Shown: positions 27,846-37,008, counted from the first letter of the stretch. The stretch is DNA of 64,000 nt from Winogradskyella bathintestinalis (GCF_030407435.1 NZ_JASDDK010000005.1:124001-188000); one strand, 5' to 3'. The notes: generated from the letters alone by a model not told the origin. Made by a program: numbers and translations.

Positions 27846-27931
27846 ATACAATGAAACATAAAGTAAACGTAAGTCCCTAAAAAGAAACATTGTTCAGAAA
27901 AGAGATCGTCTATAATGCGATCTCTTTTTTT
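27846..27931 (+). ncRNA. Candidate short transcript (sRNA or leader peptide)
   Basis: Between the sigma-54-like site and the terminator at 27901-27931 is a unit of about 85 nt. It holds a nine-codon ORF (27851-27880, MKHKVNVSP) and nothing else. It lies in the 285-base gap between the convergent acyltransferase and topB genes. It could be a small RNA, a very short peptide or an unused relic; expression data would be needed. Confidence 0.4.
27901..27931 (+). terminator. Rho-independent terminator
   Basis: AGAGATCG (27901-27908), loop of 9, CGATCTCT (27918-27925), then a T run to 27931. Perfect 8-bp stem extended by A-T pairs. It ends either the kdsB-acyltransferase operon or the short unit before it. 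Confidence 0.9.
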
Positions 27932-28087
27932 ATATATTCTAAGCTGATTTAATTCGTATTAGCGGAAAAATTAATTTGGTGTTGCGAATTAAGCCAGTTG
28001 AAGATTTTAAGTTTTTAAATCGCTATATCAAGCTTTGTAAAACAGTTATATAACTTTTAGGATGCAACCTGAAGCTTCGCAATTAAA

Positions 28088-30364
28088 TTAGAATCCCACT
28101 CTAAAATCACAACCACTTTTATAATTGCTGCAACCGTACGCAGTTTTTCCTTTAAGTATTTTGCCAATTTTACATTTAGGACAAGAGTCACCTACTTTAA
28201 TCGTTGCTATTTTTGCCGTTTGTTTAGGCTCAAATTTTAGCTTGAAACTATCATTAAATCGTAGTAAACCTTCCACTAATGCATTTGATCCCGAAGTATC
28301 GATTTTAAAACCTTTTAAATTAACTGTAGAACCTTTGGTAAGTAACCGAATGTATTGTTTTTCGGAAATTTTCTTGCTAGCATAACTAAACGGCAAAGTG
28401 AAATCGCAAGTTTTTCCAAAATGACTACAACCATAAGCCGATTTTCCTTTTAAAAGATTACCAGATTTACATTTCGGACAAGAACTTCCAACTAAATTCG
28501 TAGATTTCTTTTTAGTTTTCGACTTTGATTTCGTTTTTCCGACAGGCTTATTATTCACTGAAGAAATTCGGGTTTGCACTTTTTCACTGCGTACTTCATA
28601 CACCAAAGCATCTACCATACGTTTCATACCTCTTATAAAGGCACTTGCGCTAAATTCACCTTTCTCAATATCTTTAAGTTGCTTCTCCCATGAACCTGTA
28701 AGTTCTGCAGATTTTAATAGCTCATTCTGAATCGTATCAATCAGTTGAATGCCTGTAACTGTAGGTAAAATTTGTTTTTTATTTCGCTTTATATATTTTC
28801 GCCTAAACAACGTTTCTATAATATTCGCACGTGTGGACGGTCGGCCAATACCATTCTCTTTCATTAAGTCTCTAAGTTCTTCGTCCTCAACTTGTTTTCC
28901 TGCAGTTTCCATAGCACGTAGGAGAGAGGCTTCCGTAAATTGATTTGGTGGTTTCGTCTGTTTTTCTAAAAATGAAGGTTCGTGTGGTCCTTTTTCACCT
29001 TTAACAAAAGAGGGCATTATGTTATCTTTTGTCACACCGGGCCTTTCGGTTGCGCTAAAGTCAGGTTTCGTAGAAGTGTCTTGTTTCTCAAAAACCACGC
29101 GCCAACCTTTTGATATAATTTCTTTTCCGGTCGTTTTAAAATTAACTTCTGCTGCTTTTCCAATAACTGTAGTATTAGAAACTTTACAATCATCATAAAA
29201 CACAGCGATAAAGCGTTTAACTATAATATCATAAACTTGCTGTTCGTTATATTGCAAATGTGTTTGCATTCCAGTTGGAATGATAGCGTGGTGATCCGTT
29301 ACTTTTTTATCATTAAAAACTCGTGAAGACTTCTTTATCTTTTTGTTTAAAATAGGTGCTGTAAGATTTGCATAATCAGTCAGTTTAGACAGAATACCTT
29401 TTACTTTTGGATACACGTCATTGGGTAAAAATGTGGTATCAACTCTGGGATAGGTTACGGCTTTTTTCTCGTATAATTTTTGAGCTATTTTAAGGGTATC
29501 GTCCGCAGAAAATCCAAACTTAGTGTTACAGTATACTTGTAAACCTGTTAAATCGAATAGTTTTGGTGCGTATTCTGTCCCTTTCTTTTTGGTTATAGAA
29601 ACAATTTCAAATTCGTGCTCCTTTACTTTATTCGCTAAAATTTCGCCGTCTTCCATTTTTAGAAAACGACCCTCCTCATAATTAAATAGCGTATCTCTAT
29701 AAAGTGTTTGTAATTCCCAATATGGTTGTGGTACAAAATTTTCAATTTCCTTAAAACGATTCACAAGCATGGCAAGAGTAGGGGTTTGAACTCTCCCAAC
29801 AGATAAAACCTGCTTATAACCTCCATGTTTTACGGTATATAATCGTGTGGCATTAATTCCTAACAGCCAATCACCAATTGAGCGCGAAAAACCAGCATAA
29901 TATAGATTATCATAATTTTCGGCAGGTTTTAAGTTTTTAAAGCCTTCTTTTATTGCTTCTGTTGTTAAAGACGAAATCCACAAGCGTTGCACTTTACCTT
30001 TATAATTGGCTTTATTGATAACCCAACGCTGAATCAGTTCTCCTTCTTGGCCAGCATCACCACAATTTATTACAACATCTGCTTTATCAAATAAACTTTT
30101 TACAATAAGGAATTGTTTTTTAATCCCGTCATTACTCGCCACTTTAACCTGAAATTTTTCTGGCAACATCGGCAAGTTGTTTAAGTCCCAACTTTTCCAA
30201 TAAGGTTTGTAATCCGCTGGCTCAAATAACGTACAAAGGTGACCAAAGGTATAGGTTACTGCATAACCGTTACCTTCATAGTAACCATCTCGCTTGTTGT
30301 TAGCTCCTAATACAGACGCAATTTCTCGGGCAACACTGGGTTTTTCGGCAATACAGACTTTCAA
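28088..30364 (-). CDS. topB: Type IA DNA topoisomerase III
   Basis: A 758-residue topoisomerase that decatenates and relaxes DNA through a covalent 5'-phosphotyrosine. The TOPRIM domain (1-150) contains GDAGQEGELI (102-111), where most type IA enzymes read DxDREG, so the second metal-binding Asp and the Arg are replaced. The active-site Tyr is Y305 in AVTYPRVDT. The C-terminus carries two four-Cys zinc ribbons, one opening SCPKCKSG and ending CDF, the second opening SCPKCKIG. The start is TTG at 30364, giving MKVCIAEKPSVARE, the family N-terminus. Monocistronic, minus strand. Confidence 0.95.
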   Translation of the reverse strand: MKVCIAEKPSVAREIASVLGANNKRDGYYEGNGYAVTYTFGHLCTLFEPADYKPYWKSWDLNNLPMLPEKFQVKVASNDGIKKQFLIVKSLFDKADVVINCGDAGQEGELIQRWVINKANYKGKVQRLWISSLTTEAIKEGFKNLKPAENYDNLYYAGFSRSIGDWLLGINATRLYTVKHGGYKQVLSVGRVQTPTLAMLVNRFKEIENFVPQPYWELQTLYRDTLFNYEEGRFLKMEDGEILANKVKEHEFEIVSITKKKGTEYAPKLFDLTGLQVYCNTKFGFSADDTLKIAQKLYEKKAVTYPRVDTTFLPNDVYPKVKGILSKLTDYANLTAPILNKKIKKSSRVFNDKKVTDHHAIIPTGMQTHLQYNEQQVYDIIVKRFIAVFYDDCKVSNTTVIGKAAEVNFKTTGKEIISKGWRVVFEKQDTSTKPDFSATERPGVTKDNIMPSFVKGEKGPHEPSFLEKQTKPPNQFTEASLLRAMETAGKQVEDEELRDLMKENGIGRPSTRANIIETLFRRKYIKRNKKQILPTVTGIQLIDTIQNELLKSAELTGSWEKQLKDIEKGEFSASAFIRGMKRMVDALVYEVRSEKVQTRISSVNNKPVGKTKSKSKTKKKSTNLVGSSCPKCKSGNLLKGKSAYGCSHFGKTCDFTLPFSYASKKISEKQYIRLLTKGSTVNLKGFKIDTSGSNALVEGLLRFNDSFKLKFEPKQTAKIATIKVGDSCPKCKIGKILKGKTAYGCSNYKSGCDFRVGF

Positions 30365-30593
30365 ATTAATGTGATTTTTTTAAAAATGCAAAGTACTGAA
30401 ATTTCAAAATAATTAGCGAGAAATATAGAAAGAGATTATTGTAAATTTCGCTATGAAATAAGGATATAGAATAGGAAAAAAATACTCGGATTTATCCACT
30501 ATTTAAATTTCACATTCAAAAGATAATTGCATCATTGATTAGGTAAAATATTCTTTTTCTAATTCTGAAAGCCTAGTGTCAAATGAATTTCCT

Positions 30594-31520
30594 TTAAAGC
30601 TCTAAAACTAATTTCTGACCAATTTTTAAAGTTGCATTTTGTTTAATGGCATTGGTGTTGCATAGCATAGCAACAGACATGTTATTACGTTTGGATATGC
30701 CGTAAAGTGTATCTCCTTTTTTTACGACATAGAATTTTGGTTGCTTAGCTAAACTAACTAATGCAGCTTCGTCTGCCGATTTTATGACTTTTACTTTACT
30801 TAATTGTCTTGAGTTATGATATCTGGCATGTGTCCATTTTTGTGTTACCCAAACCTGCTCTGCGCGAATAGTATTTTTAGGAGAAAAGTCAAAAAGATAT
30901 TCCGGATGAATCGAATGGCCCTTGTAACTCAATTCTAAATGAAGATGACTTCCTCTTGAATTACCAGTATTGCCACCTTTACCTACATATTGCCCTTTTA
31001 CTATGGAATCATTTGCTTTAACCCCGATTTTAGACAAATGTGCGTAAGTTGATTCTAAACCGTTATAATGACGTACAACAACGGTATTTCCAAAACCTCT
31101 AGTATACTTGGCATAGCGTACAATGCCATCAAGCACTGCAGCTACGGAATCTCCAGTAACTAAATCAATATCAATACCTTTGTGTGGTCGTCCTTTTCGC
31201 CAGCCGTAATGTGACGTCACCACTTTTGGATGGGGAACCGGAGAAGCGTAAGTGCTATCTTTAAAGTTTAGTACTAAAGGAAAATTTTGCAATATATTTT
31301 GATAGGGATTATAAACTGTAGTGTCCCAATCTTCAGCCTTGATATCGGGTTTATCAGTGGTAGATGATATAAACGGAATTTCAACGGTTTCAAACAGCAC
31401 ACCTTTGCTGAATTGCGCAGTTGGTAACTCTATTTTTAGTGAATTAATTAACGAATCGTTTTGAGAAGATGTAGTATATGTAATGCAAACTAAAGCAAAA
31501 CAGAAAAAAATGTATTTCAT
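30594..31520 (-). CDS. M23 peptidoglycan peptidase with LysM domain
   Basis: A 308-residue exported endopeptidase. The signal peptide is MKYIFFCFALVCITYTTSSQ, which fixes the ATG at 31520; an in-frame ATG at 31679 would add 53 poorly coding residues. The lysostaphin-type zinc site is HYGWRKGRPHKGIDID (first His and Asp) with HLHLEL (HxH) later, and a LysM domain closes the protein (FYVVKKGDTLYGISKRNNMS), which binds peptidoglycan. It should cleave peptide cross-links during growth or division. The promoter lies about 180 bases upstream on the minus strand. Confidence 0.92.
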   Translation of the reverse strand: MKYIFFCFALVCITYTTSSQNDSLINSLKIELPTAQFSKGVLFETVEIPFISSTTDKPDIKAEDWDTTVYNPYQNILQNFPLVLNFKDSTYASPVPHPKVVTSHYGWRKGRPHKGIDIDLVTGDSVAAVLDGIVRYAKYTRGFGNTVVVRHYNGLESTYAHLSKIGVKANDSIVKGQYVGKGGNTGNSRGSHLHLELSYKGHSIHPEYLFDFSPKNTIRAEQVWVTQKWTHARYHNSRQLSKVKVIKSADEAALVSLAKQPKFYVVKKGDTLYGISKRNNMSVAMLCNTNAIKQNATLKIGQKLVLEL

Positions 31521-31702
31521 AGAGGGGAAAAAATAATCGAATAAGCTAATGAAACGTAAATATAGAATAATTATTATTTTATAAAACTCATAAATAATGA
31601 AAAAAAATATATGGATTACGAGTACCTCTTTTTCAAATGAATTAGAACAACTTGTATATGAGCAAAACATACACCACAATGTTTATTAATTTTGAACCAT
31701 AG
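31521..31702 (-). promoter_or_regulatory. Long 5' leader of the M23 gene
   Basis: About 175 bases between the promoter-derived start (about 31696) and the ATG at 31520. It is open in the M23 frame up to an ATG at 31679, but the encoded stretch is not signal-peptide-like. AT-rich; I see no riboswitch or stable hairpin. Confidence 0.4.
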
Positions 31703-31732
31703 CAAAAATAATTTGCATGAAAAAGAAAACAA
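31703..31732 (-). promoter_or_regulatory. Promoter of the M23/LysM gene
   Basis: Read on the minus strand: -33 TTG (31732-31730), 19-base spacer, -7 TATTTTTG (31710-31703), matching the Bacteroidota consensus. Start near 31696. Confidence 0.7.
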
Positions 31733-31765
31733 TAAGCGTGTTTCAAAACGTTATTGGTTAGGTTG

Positions 31766-31797
31766 AAAAAGCATCAATTCATTTGGTGCTTTTTTTG
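31766..31797. terminator. Bidirectional terminator-like hairpin
   Basis: AAAGCATCAA (31768-31777), loop TTCAT, TTGGTGCTTT (31783-31792), with T run on the plus strand to 31796 and A run on the other side, so both strands have a U tract. No annotated gene ends here; the only upstream plus-strand ORF is a 14-codon one at 31718-31762. Confidence 0.65.
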
Positions 31798-31812
31798 TGC
31801 GCTAAAGTGTTG

Positions 31813-31820
31813 TAAATTTG
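31813..31820 (+). promoter_or_regulatory. -7 box before the DEAH helicase
   Basis: TAAATTTG matches TAnnTTTG. Transcription start would be near 31827, 33 bases before the ATG at 31860, which also argues against starting translation at the TTG at 31818. A TTTG at 31794-31797 is 15 bases upstream, a short spacer. Confidence 0.6.
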
Positions 31821-31859
31821 CAAATTCAAAAAGAATACAAATTAACCCGAAATTATTTT

Positions 31860-33413
31860 ATGTCTGAAACAAATCAAGCTGTTCAAGAAAAGAAAACCGA
31901 TAAAGAATTATACGATTATCAACAAGGGGCCATAAGCCAGATTTTTGAAAAATTTGATTCCGAACGCGACGATTATCACTTATTGTATCAATTACCAACA
32001 GGTGGTGGTAAAACAGTAATATTCTCAGAAATGGTGCGTCAATATCTTAAAAACCACAATAAAAAGGTTTTAATAATGACGCATAGAGTGGAGCTATGTA
32101 ACCAAACCTCAAAAATGTTAGATGGTTTTGGTGTTACCAATAAAGTGGTTAATAGTAAAGCGAATTTAGATGATCAGGCCGAATATTCGTGCTTTGTTGC
32201 GATGGTTGAAACTTTGAATAACAGATTGAATGATGATAAACTTGATATTTCTGATGTTGGTCTGGTAATTATAGATGAAGCGCATTACAATTCATTTACT
32301 AAACTTTTTAAGTTTTTTGAAAAATCCTTTATTCTAGGCGTAACAGCAACCCCATTAAGTTCTAACAAAGAGTTACCTATGAAGGATAACTACGATGAGC
32401 TTATTACCGGTGAAACCATTGAAAATCTTATTGAAAATGAGTTTTTAGCACGGGCAGAAACTTATGCTTACGATATGGGTTTAACCTCTTTAGAAGTTGG
32501 TTCTAACGGTGATTATACGGTTAAATCTTCTGAAGATTTATACTCTAGTCCGGCAATGCTTCAAAAGCTAATTGATGCTTATAAAAGACATTCGTTAGGA
32601 AAGAAAACCTTGATTTTTAATAACGGAATTAACACATCGATAAGTGTATATTATGCTTTTAGAGAAGCAGATTTACCAATTATGCACTTGGACAATACCG
32701 CAACCAAAAAGCAACGTAAGCAGATTTTACAATGGTTTCATGAAACACCAAACGCAATTTTAACTTCGGTAAGTATATTAACCACTGGATTTGATGAACC
32801 TACAATCGATACCATTATCTTAAACAGAGCAACAAAATCCTTGACTTTATATTACCAAATGATAGGTCGTGGCTCTCGAATTCTGAATAATAAATCGAAA
32901 TTTACTACTATCGATTTAGGAAATAACTTATATAGATTCGGACCATGGGGAGCTGATTTAGATTGGCAATTAATTTTTAAATCGCCAAATTGGTATGCTG
33001 ATCGTATTAAGGACGATGAAGCCATCGAATCTAACTTTAAGCATGATTTGGCAGATGAAATTAAGGACGAATTTTCAAAATCTGAAGACACCTATTTCGA
33101 TATAAAGCAAACGTATAAAGATGCTGTAGATGCCGGTGAATCTTCAAAAGTCGTCTTAGAACGGTCTATAGAACAACATGGCAAAATATGTATAGAAAAC
33201 AGTGAGGATGTATATGATGCTCTGGCTTTAGCAAAATTGCTGAAAGACGATATTGATAATAGAATTGCTGTTTATGCCAAATGTATTAGTAGAAGTACAC
33301 ATAATTTCTTAAAATGGTTAAAGGATGATTACAAGAAGAAATTAAATTCTTATATCAGAACAAATTTTGATGAAAAATTCGAAGAAATTCACGGGTTTCC
33401 ACCAGAAGATTAA
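31860..33413 (+). CDS. DEAD/DEAH-box (SSL2-like) helicase
   Basis: A 517-residue superfamily 2 helicase. Walker A is PTGGGKT (46-52), DEAH (139-142) and GVTATPLSSN (motif III) form domain 1; domain 2 holds ILTSVSILTTGFDEPTID and MIGRGSR. The C-terminal 150 residues are helical and specific to this group. It resembles the Rad25/SSL2 or restriction-type helicase folds. I start it at the ATG at 31860, which follows the promoter; the upstream TTG lies inside the -7 box. It is followed by a J/KTSC protein at 80 bases and an SDR at another 80 bases, all plus strand. Confidence 0.9.
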   Translation: MSETNQAVQEKKTDKELYDYQQGAISQIFEKFDSERDDYHLLYQLPTGGGKTVIFSEMVRQYLKNHNKKVLIMTHRVELCNQTSKMLDGFGVTNKVVNSKANLDDQAEYSCFVAMVETLNNRLNDDKLDISDVGLVIIDEAHYNSFTKLFKFFEKSFILGVTATPLSSNKELPMKDNYDELITGETIENLIENEFLARAETYAYDMGLTSLEVGSNGDYTVKSSEDLYSSPAMLQKLIDAYKRHSLGKKTLIFNNGINTSISVYYAFREADLPIMHLDNTATKKQRKQILQWFHETPNAILTSVSILTTGFDEPTIDTIILNRATKSLTLYYQMIGRGSRILNNKSKFTTIDLGNNLYRFGPWGADLDWQLIFKSPNWYADRIKDDEAIESNFKHDLADEIKDEFSKSEDTYFDIKQTYKDAVDAGESSKVVLERSIEQHGKICIENSEDVYDALALAKLLKDDIDNRIAVYAKCISRSTHNFLKWLKDDYKKKLNSYIRTNFDEKFEEIHGFPPED

Positions 33414-33493
33414 GTCATTAATAATTAATATAATTAAATAGATTTTGTCTTATTATTTAGCGTAGTTTCGCGCCACAAAATAAAGCTCTTAAA

Positions 33494-33943
33494 ATGAAAC
33501 GTATTAATCAATATAAAAAGTTATTTTCTATTGAAGAATCTATAGATTTAAAAACGCTAAAGAAAACGTATAGAAATCTAGTAAAAGAATGGCATCCAGA
33601 TAAGTTTCAAGATGGCGATGTTGGGCAGGAAGAAGCTGAATTAAAAAGTGTCGAGATAATCGATGGCTACCATTTTCTTGTCAGTATTGCACCAGAAACA
33701 AAAGCGGCGAATTTGGAGGAGTATACAGCCACAATTACTAATTCCACGATTTTAGACTTTCAGCATAAGGGTCAACTTTTAGAGATTACCTTTTTAGACG
33801 GTGCCACTTATGAATATTTTGGGGTCCCTAAAGGCGTATTTATTAAGTTCTTAAATTCAGATAAACAAATGCGTTTTGCAAGACGAAGTATTTTTAATTC
33901 ATATTTATACAGAAAATCTAAGAAAGAATTACAAGAAGCATAG
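33494..33943 (+). CDS. J-domain and KTSC-domain protein
   Basis: A 149-residue protein with two parts. Residues 1-65 form a J-domain-like four-helix unit with the essential HPD at 34-36 (KEWHPDKF), which in DnaJ proteins stimulates DnaK. Residues about 85-142 form a KTSC domain (GATYEYFGVPKGVFIKFLN... RRSIFNSYLYRK), a small domain often linked to RNA or nucleotide-binding contexts. There is no G/F or zinc region. It stands between a DEAH helicase and a zinc-ribbon SDR with 80-base gaps. The combined function is unknown. Confidence 0.85.
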   Translation: MKRINQYKKLFSIEESIDLKTLKKTYRNLVKEWHPDKFQDGDVGQEEAELKSVEIIDGYHFLVSIAPETKAANLEEYTATITNSTILDFQHKGQLLEITFLDGATYEYFGVPKGVFIKFLNSDKQMRFARRSIFNSYLYRKSKKELQEA

Positions 33944-34023
33944 AGTAGAGGTTGGATTTTATAAAATTATCTTATAATCGCTATAACTCTGATTTCCTTA
34001 TTATCAATAAGAATTATCAAAAT

Positions 34024-35574
34024 ATGAGTAGTGAACCAAAAAAGCAATTTACGGATATCTCAACAGAAGAGATAGAAAACTGTATTTCTATATTAGAACG
34101 TTTAGTTGCTGATACTGATCAAATATTTGAAATTCCAAAACCACAACGAACCGCTTTAATTAAAGCCTCTGGGCAATTATCTCGTCCAAGTCGAGAAGAA
34201 TTTTCTCGACGTAAGAAGGACGCCAAAAAAGCAGCTAAGAGAAAGCAAGCGGCCAGAGACAAAAACGCTCGTAAAGAAACAGGCATACGAAGCGCTAGAG
34301 AGGCACATATTTTTGTAGCACCGAAATTATTACCTGAAGCTGAGCTTAAAGCTAAAGAACAATTAGAATTAGAATCTCCACGCAACTGTTACGTCTGTAA
34401 AACTCTATTTACTAAACTGCATCATTTTTACGACACCATGTGCGAAGACTGCGGTGATTTTAATTATGCTAAACGTTTTCAAACGGCAGATGTAAAAGGG
34501 CAAGTTGCCGTAATCACTGGATCTCGATTAAAAATTGGCTATCATATAACATTGATGTTATTACGTGGAGGAGCAACCGTTATTGCTACAACACGTTTTC
34601 CTGTTGATTCTGCATTACGATTTTCTAAAGAAGAAGACTTTACAGAATGGGGACACCGCTTAAAAATTCATGGTCTAGATTTAAGACATATACCGAGTGT
34701 AGAGATTTTCTGTAACTTTATTGAACAGCGTTACGATAAACTTGATATTCTCATCAATAATGCTGCACAAACGGTAAGACGACCATCTGGCTTTTACAGC
34801 CATTTAATGCCAAACGAGGAGCGACCAACTGAAGAGTTACCTAAATTTGCGCGCGATCTATTAAATGATCATACTGAGTGTTTAGTAGAATTAAAAGAAC
34901 TGACCTCCGGTGCATCCTCGACTAAAAATATGCCTGTTACTTGGCATGGTCCCGAACCAGGTATTGGTTTAAGGGCTTCAGCTAAATTATCTCAAATACC
35001 ATATAGTTTTGATAATACATTGGTGTCTCAAGAGGTTTTTCCTGAAGGTAAACTAGATGCAGATTTGCAACAGGTAGATTTACGAAAAACCAATAGTTGG
35101 AGGTTAAAACTAGGTGAGATTGAAACGACTGAAATGATTGAAGTGCAACTCGTAAATTCTGTGGCACCATTTGTTTTATGTAATCGTTTATCTGAGGTAA
35201 TGAAAAAAGACCAAACAGGTCAAAAACATATTATTAATGTGTCGGCAATGGAAGGTAAATTCCATTCGTTTTTTAAGGAAGATCGTCATCCACATACCAA
35301 TATGGCCAAGGCTGCTCTTAATATGTTAACACATACTGCTGCCGGAAGTTTGGCTAAAGAAGGTATATATATGAACGCCGTCGATACTGGTTGGGTTACC
35401 GATGAAGATCCTGCAGAACTAGCAAGGCGTAAACAAGAACTACATGATTTTCAACCTCCATTGGATATCGTAGATGGAGCAGCACGAGTGATGGACCCTC
35501 TATTTGACGGTATTAATACTGGTAAACATTGGTCTGGTAAATTCTTGAAAGATTATCGTCCTATTAGTTGGTAA
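34024..35574 (+). CDS. Zinc-ribbon SDR-like protein with altered active site
   Basis: A 516-residue protein from the ATG at 34024; a TTG at 33952 is also in frame. The first 150 residues contain a basic helix ([20 protein letters not shown]) and a four-Cys zinc ribbon with CYVCKTLF and CEDCGDFN. A Rossmann SDR domain follows, with [10 protein letters not shown] as the TGxxxxxG loop, NNAAQT, and SAMEG as the catalytic Ser strand. Where classical SDRs have YxxxK, this protein reads TNMAK (in [12 protein letters not shown]), so Lys is kept and Tyr is Thr. It may bind NAD(P) without normal oxidoreductase activity. Function unknown. Confidence 0.85.
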   Translation: MSSEPKKQFTDISTEEIENCISILERLVADTDQIFEIPKPQRTALIKASGQLSRPSREEFSRRKKDAKKAAKRKQAARDKNARKETGIRSAREAHIFVAPKLLPEAELKAKEQLELESPRNCYVCKTLFTKLHHFYDTMCEDCGDFNYAKRFQTADVKGQVAVITGSRLKIGYHITLMLLRGGATVIATTRFPVDSALRFSKEEDFTEWGHRLKIHGLDLRHIPSVEIFCNFIEQRYDKLDILINNAAQTVRRPSGFYSHLMPNEERPTEELPKFARDLLNDHTECLVELKELTSGASSTKNMPVTWHGPEPGIGLRASAKLSQIPYSFDNTLVSQEVFPEGKLDADLQQVDLRKTNSWRLKLGEIETTEMIEVQLVNSVAPFVLCNRLSEVMKKDQTGQKHIINVSAMEGKFHSFFKEDRHPHTNMAKAALNMLTHTAAGSLAKEGIYMNAVDTGWVTDEDPAELARRKQELHDFQPPLDIVDGAARVMDPLFDGINTGKHWSGKFLKDYRPISW

Positions 35575-35700
35575 CGGTATAATCTTCAATAAACAGTTCA
35601 TTTTTTTTAGTTGTACTTTGTAATACACAATTTACTATTTATGTAATAGATTGTTAATGTCATTGTGTTTTCTTGGTATTGGTCTTATCTTAATGCCATT

Positions 35701-36282
35701 ATGATTAAAAGTTTAAAACATAAAAAATCGAGACTCCTGTTTAGCGTCGTTATTCTAAGTTTATTATTATGGCAATGTAAATCTCGCAATATCTCTAAAG
35801 ACGAATCCTATAATAGCGATATAAAGGTGCTCGAAAGTTTAAAACAAAACGAATCCTACTACATAGATGTAGAAGTAGCCTATCCGTTTCTAACTACAGC
35901 GACGCAGCAAGTGGCAAATGCAATAATGACAAGATCGGGTAATAGTGCTAGTAGAATTGATGTACGTGGGGATGGTCATTACATAAGTATAAAGACTGAT
36001 TCAGTAAAAAGTGATTTATCTTTTTTTGGTGAAAGCCGTCTGAATAGTGGCCATTATGGAAATTCAACTGGAGGCATCAAATTCGATGGTCCTCCTAGCA
36101 ATTATGAAAAGTCAATTCATAAACAGAAGAGAAAGCTTGTTATTAGATTTGAAATCGGCGCTGAAGCCAACGAAAATTATAATGTCATTCTCGAAATATT
36201 TCCTAATAATAACATTACGGCTAACATCACTTCTAATTTCCGAACAGTTATGAAATATTCAGGGACACTTAAATCTCAATAA
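35701..36282 (+). CDS. DUF4251-type lipoprotein
   Basis: A 193-residue protein starting at the ATG at 35701 (a GTG at 35665 is in frame but lacks a signal-like n-region). A hydrophobic stretch ending LLLWQC suggests a lipoprotein, though WQ before Cys is unusual. The domain holds the SDLSFFGESRLN and GGIKFDGPPSNYE blocks I associate with DUF4251. Predicted to be in the cell envelope. Function unknown; it follows the SDR gene by 126 bases. Confidence 0.8.
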   Translation: MIKSLKHKKSRLLFSVVILSLLLWQCKSRNISKDESYNSDIKVLESLKQNESYYIDVEVAYPFLTTATQQVANAIMTRSGNSASRIDVRGDGHYISIKTDSVKSDLSFFGESRLNSGHYGNSTGGIKFDGPPSNYEKSIHKQKRKLVIRFEIGAEANENYNVILEIFPNNNITANITSNFRTVMKYSGTLKSQ

Positions 36283-36513
36283 TATTGTGCTATAAATCTT
36301 CTTATAATCATTCAGATTTTATTAAAACTATTTATATAATGGATAAGTCGTTTAAAATAGATATAGGGTATTTTTAAAGAAGACATTTAAAAGTAATATT
36401 GATTCATAGTGAACACCTGTATGATGGAAGTTAAAAATATAATTACCATAACCTGCTATTATATAGTGGTATAATAATCTCTATTGCATCTATTAATTCA
36501 ATGTTAAAATTTA
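36283..36513. other. Non-coding gap, nothing recognised
   Basis: An AT-rich intergenic region upstream of the promoter-like box at 36514. No RNA gene, repeat or convincing ORF was seen. Confidence 0.5.
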
Positions 36514-36521
36514 TAAATTTG
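36514..36521 (+). promoter_or_regulatory. -7 box before the small secreted protein
   Basis: TAAATTTG matches TAnnTTTG; the start would be near 36528, about 72 bases before the ATG at 36599. Confidence 0.5.
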
Positions 36522-36598
36522 CGTTAAGTTTTCTTAATTTCTTTGAATAAATTAAGCTAAACTCTTATATTTTATATTGAATCAAATGAGTCAATATT

Positions 36599-36985
36599 AT
36601 GAAAACTACACTATTTATAATTACATTTCTATTTACTTTTCATCTTTCAGCCCAAGATCCAATTTTACAGAATAGAGATAAAGCTTTAGAAGCGGTTGCT
36701 ACTAAAATTACAACAACTTATGATGACCAATTAGGTTTGGATGGTAAACAATTTACCTTATTCGAAAAGAAAGTGGAAGAATATCTAATTCGTGAAGAAA
36801 AGATACATGAAGAATTTAATGGTGAAGACAAATTGTCCAAACTTTATAAGTTAAGAAAAGCGGAAACTATGGAAATGCGTAATATTTTAACCCAACCGCA
36901 GTTCGATTTATATAAACGCATTAAATCACAATTACAACCGTTAGCAGTTATAGATTCTGATGGTAACGATTATAAAGAGAATTAA
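36599..36985 (+). CDS. Small exported helical protein
   Basis: A 128-residue protein with a signal peptide ending HLSAQ (about residue 19). The mature part is almost all helical, with heptad-like charged segments (FEKKVEEYLIREEKIHEEF, KLYKLRKAETMEMRNILTQPQFDLYKRI) that resemble Spy/CpxP-like periplasmic proteins with the LTxxQ-type motif seen here as LTQPQF. A periplasmic chaperone or stress sensor role is possible, not shown. It is monocistronic with its own terminator. Confidence 0.75.
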   Translation: MKTTLFIITFLFTFHLSAQDPILQNRDKALEAVATKITTTYDDQLGLDGKQFTLFEKKVEEYLIREEKIHEEFNGEDKLSKLYKLRKAETMEMRNILTQPQFDLYKRIKSQLQPLAVIDSDGNDYKEN

Positions 36986-37008
36986 TAATCTATGATTTCT
37001 TAATTAAT

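Noticed and set aside
30537..30593. Short open stretch after the M23 stop coding for GNSFDTRLSELEKEYFT
   Set aside because: Only 18 codons, no start codon and in another frame; may be a gene remnant but cannot be supported.
31521..31679. N-terminal extension of the M23 protein to ATG 31679
   Set aside because: It would bury a clear signal peptide at residue 54 and codes for an unlikely sequence.
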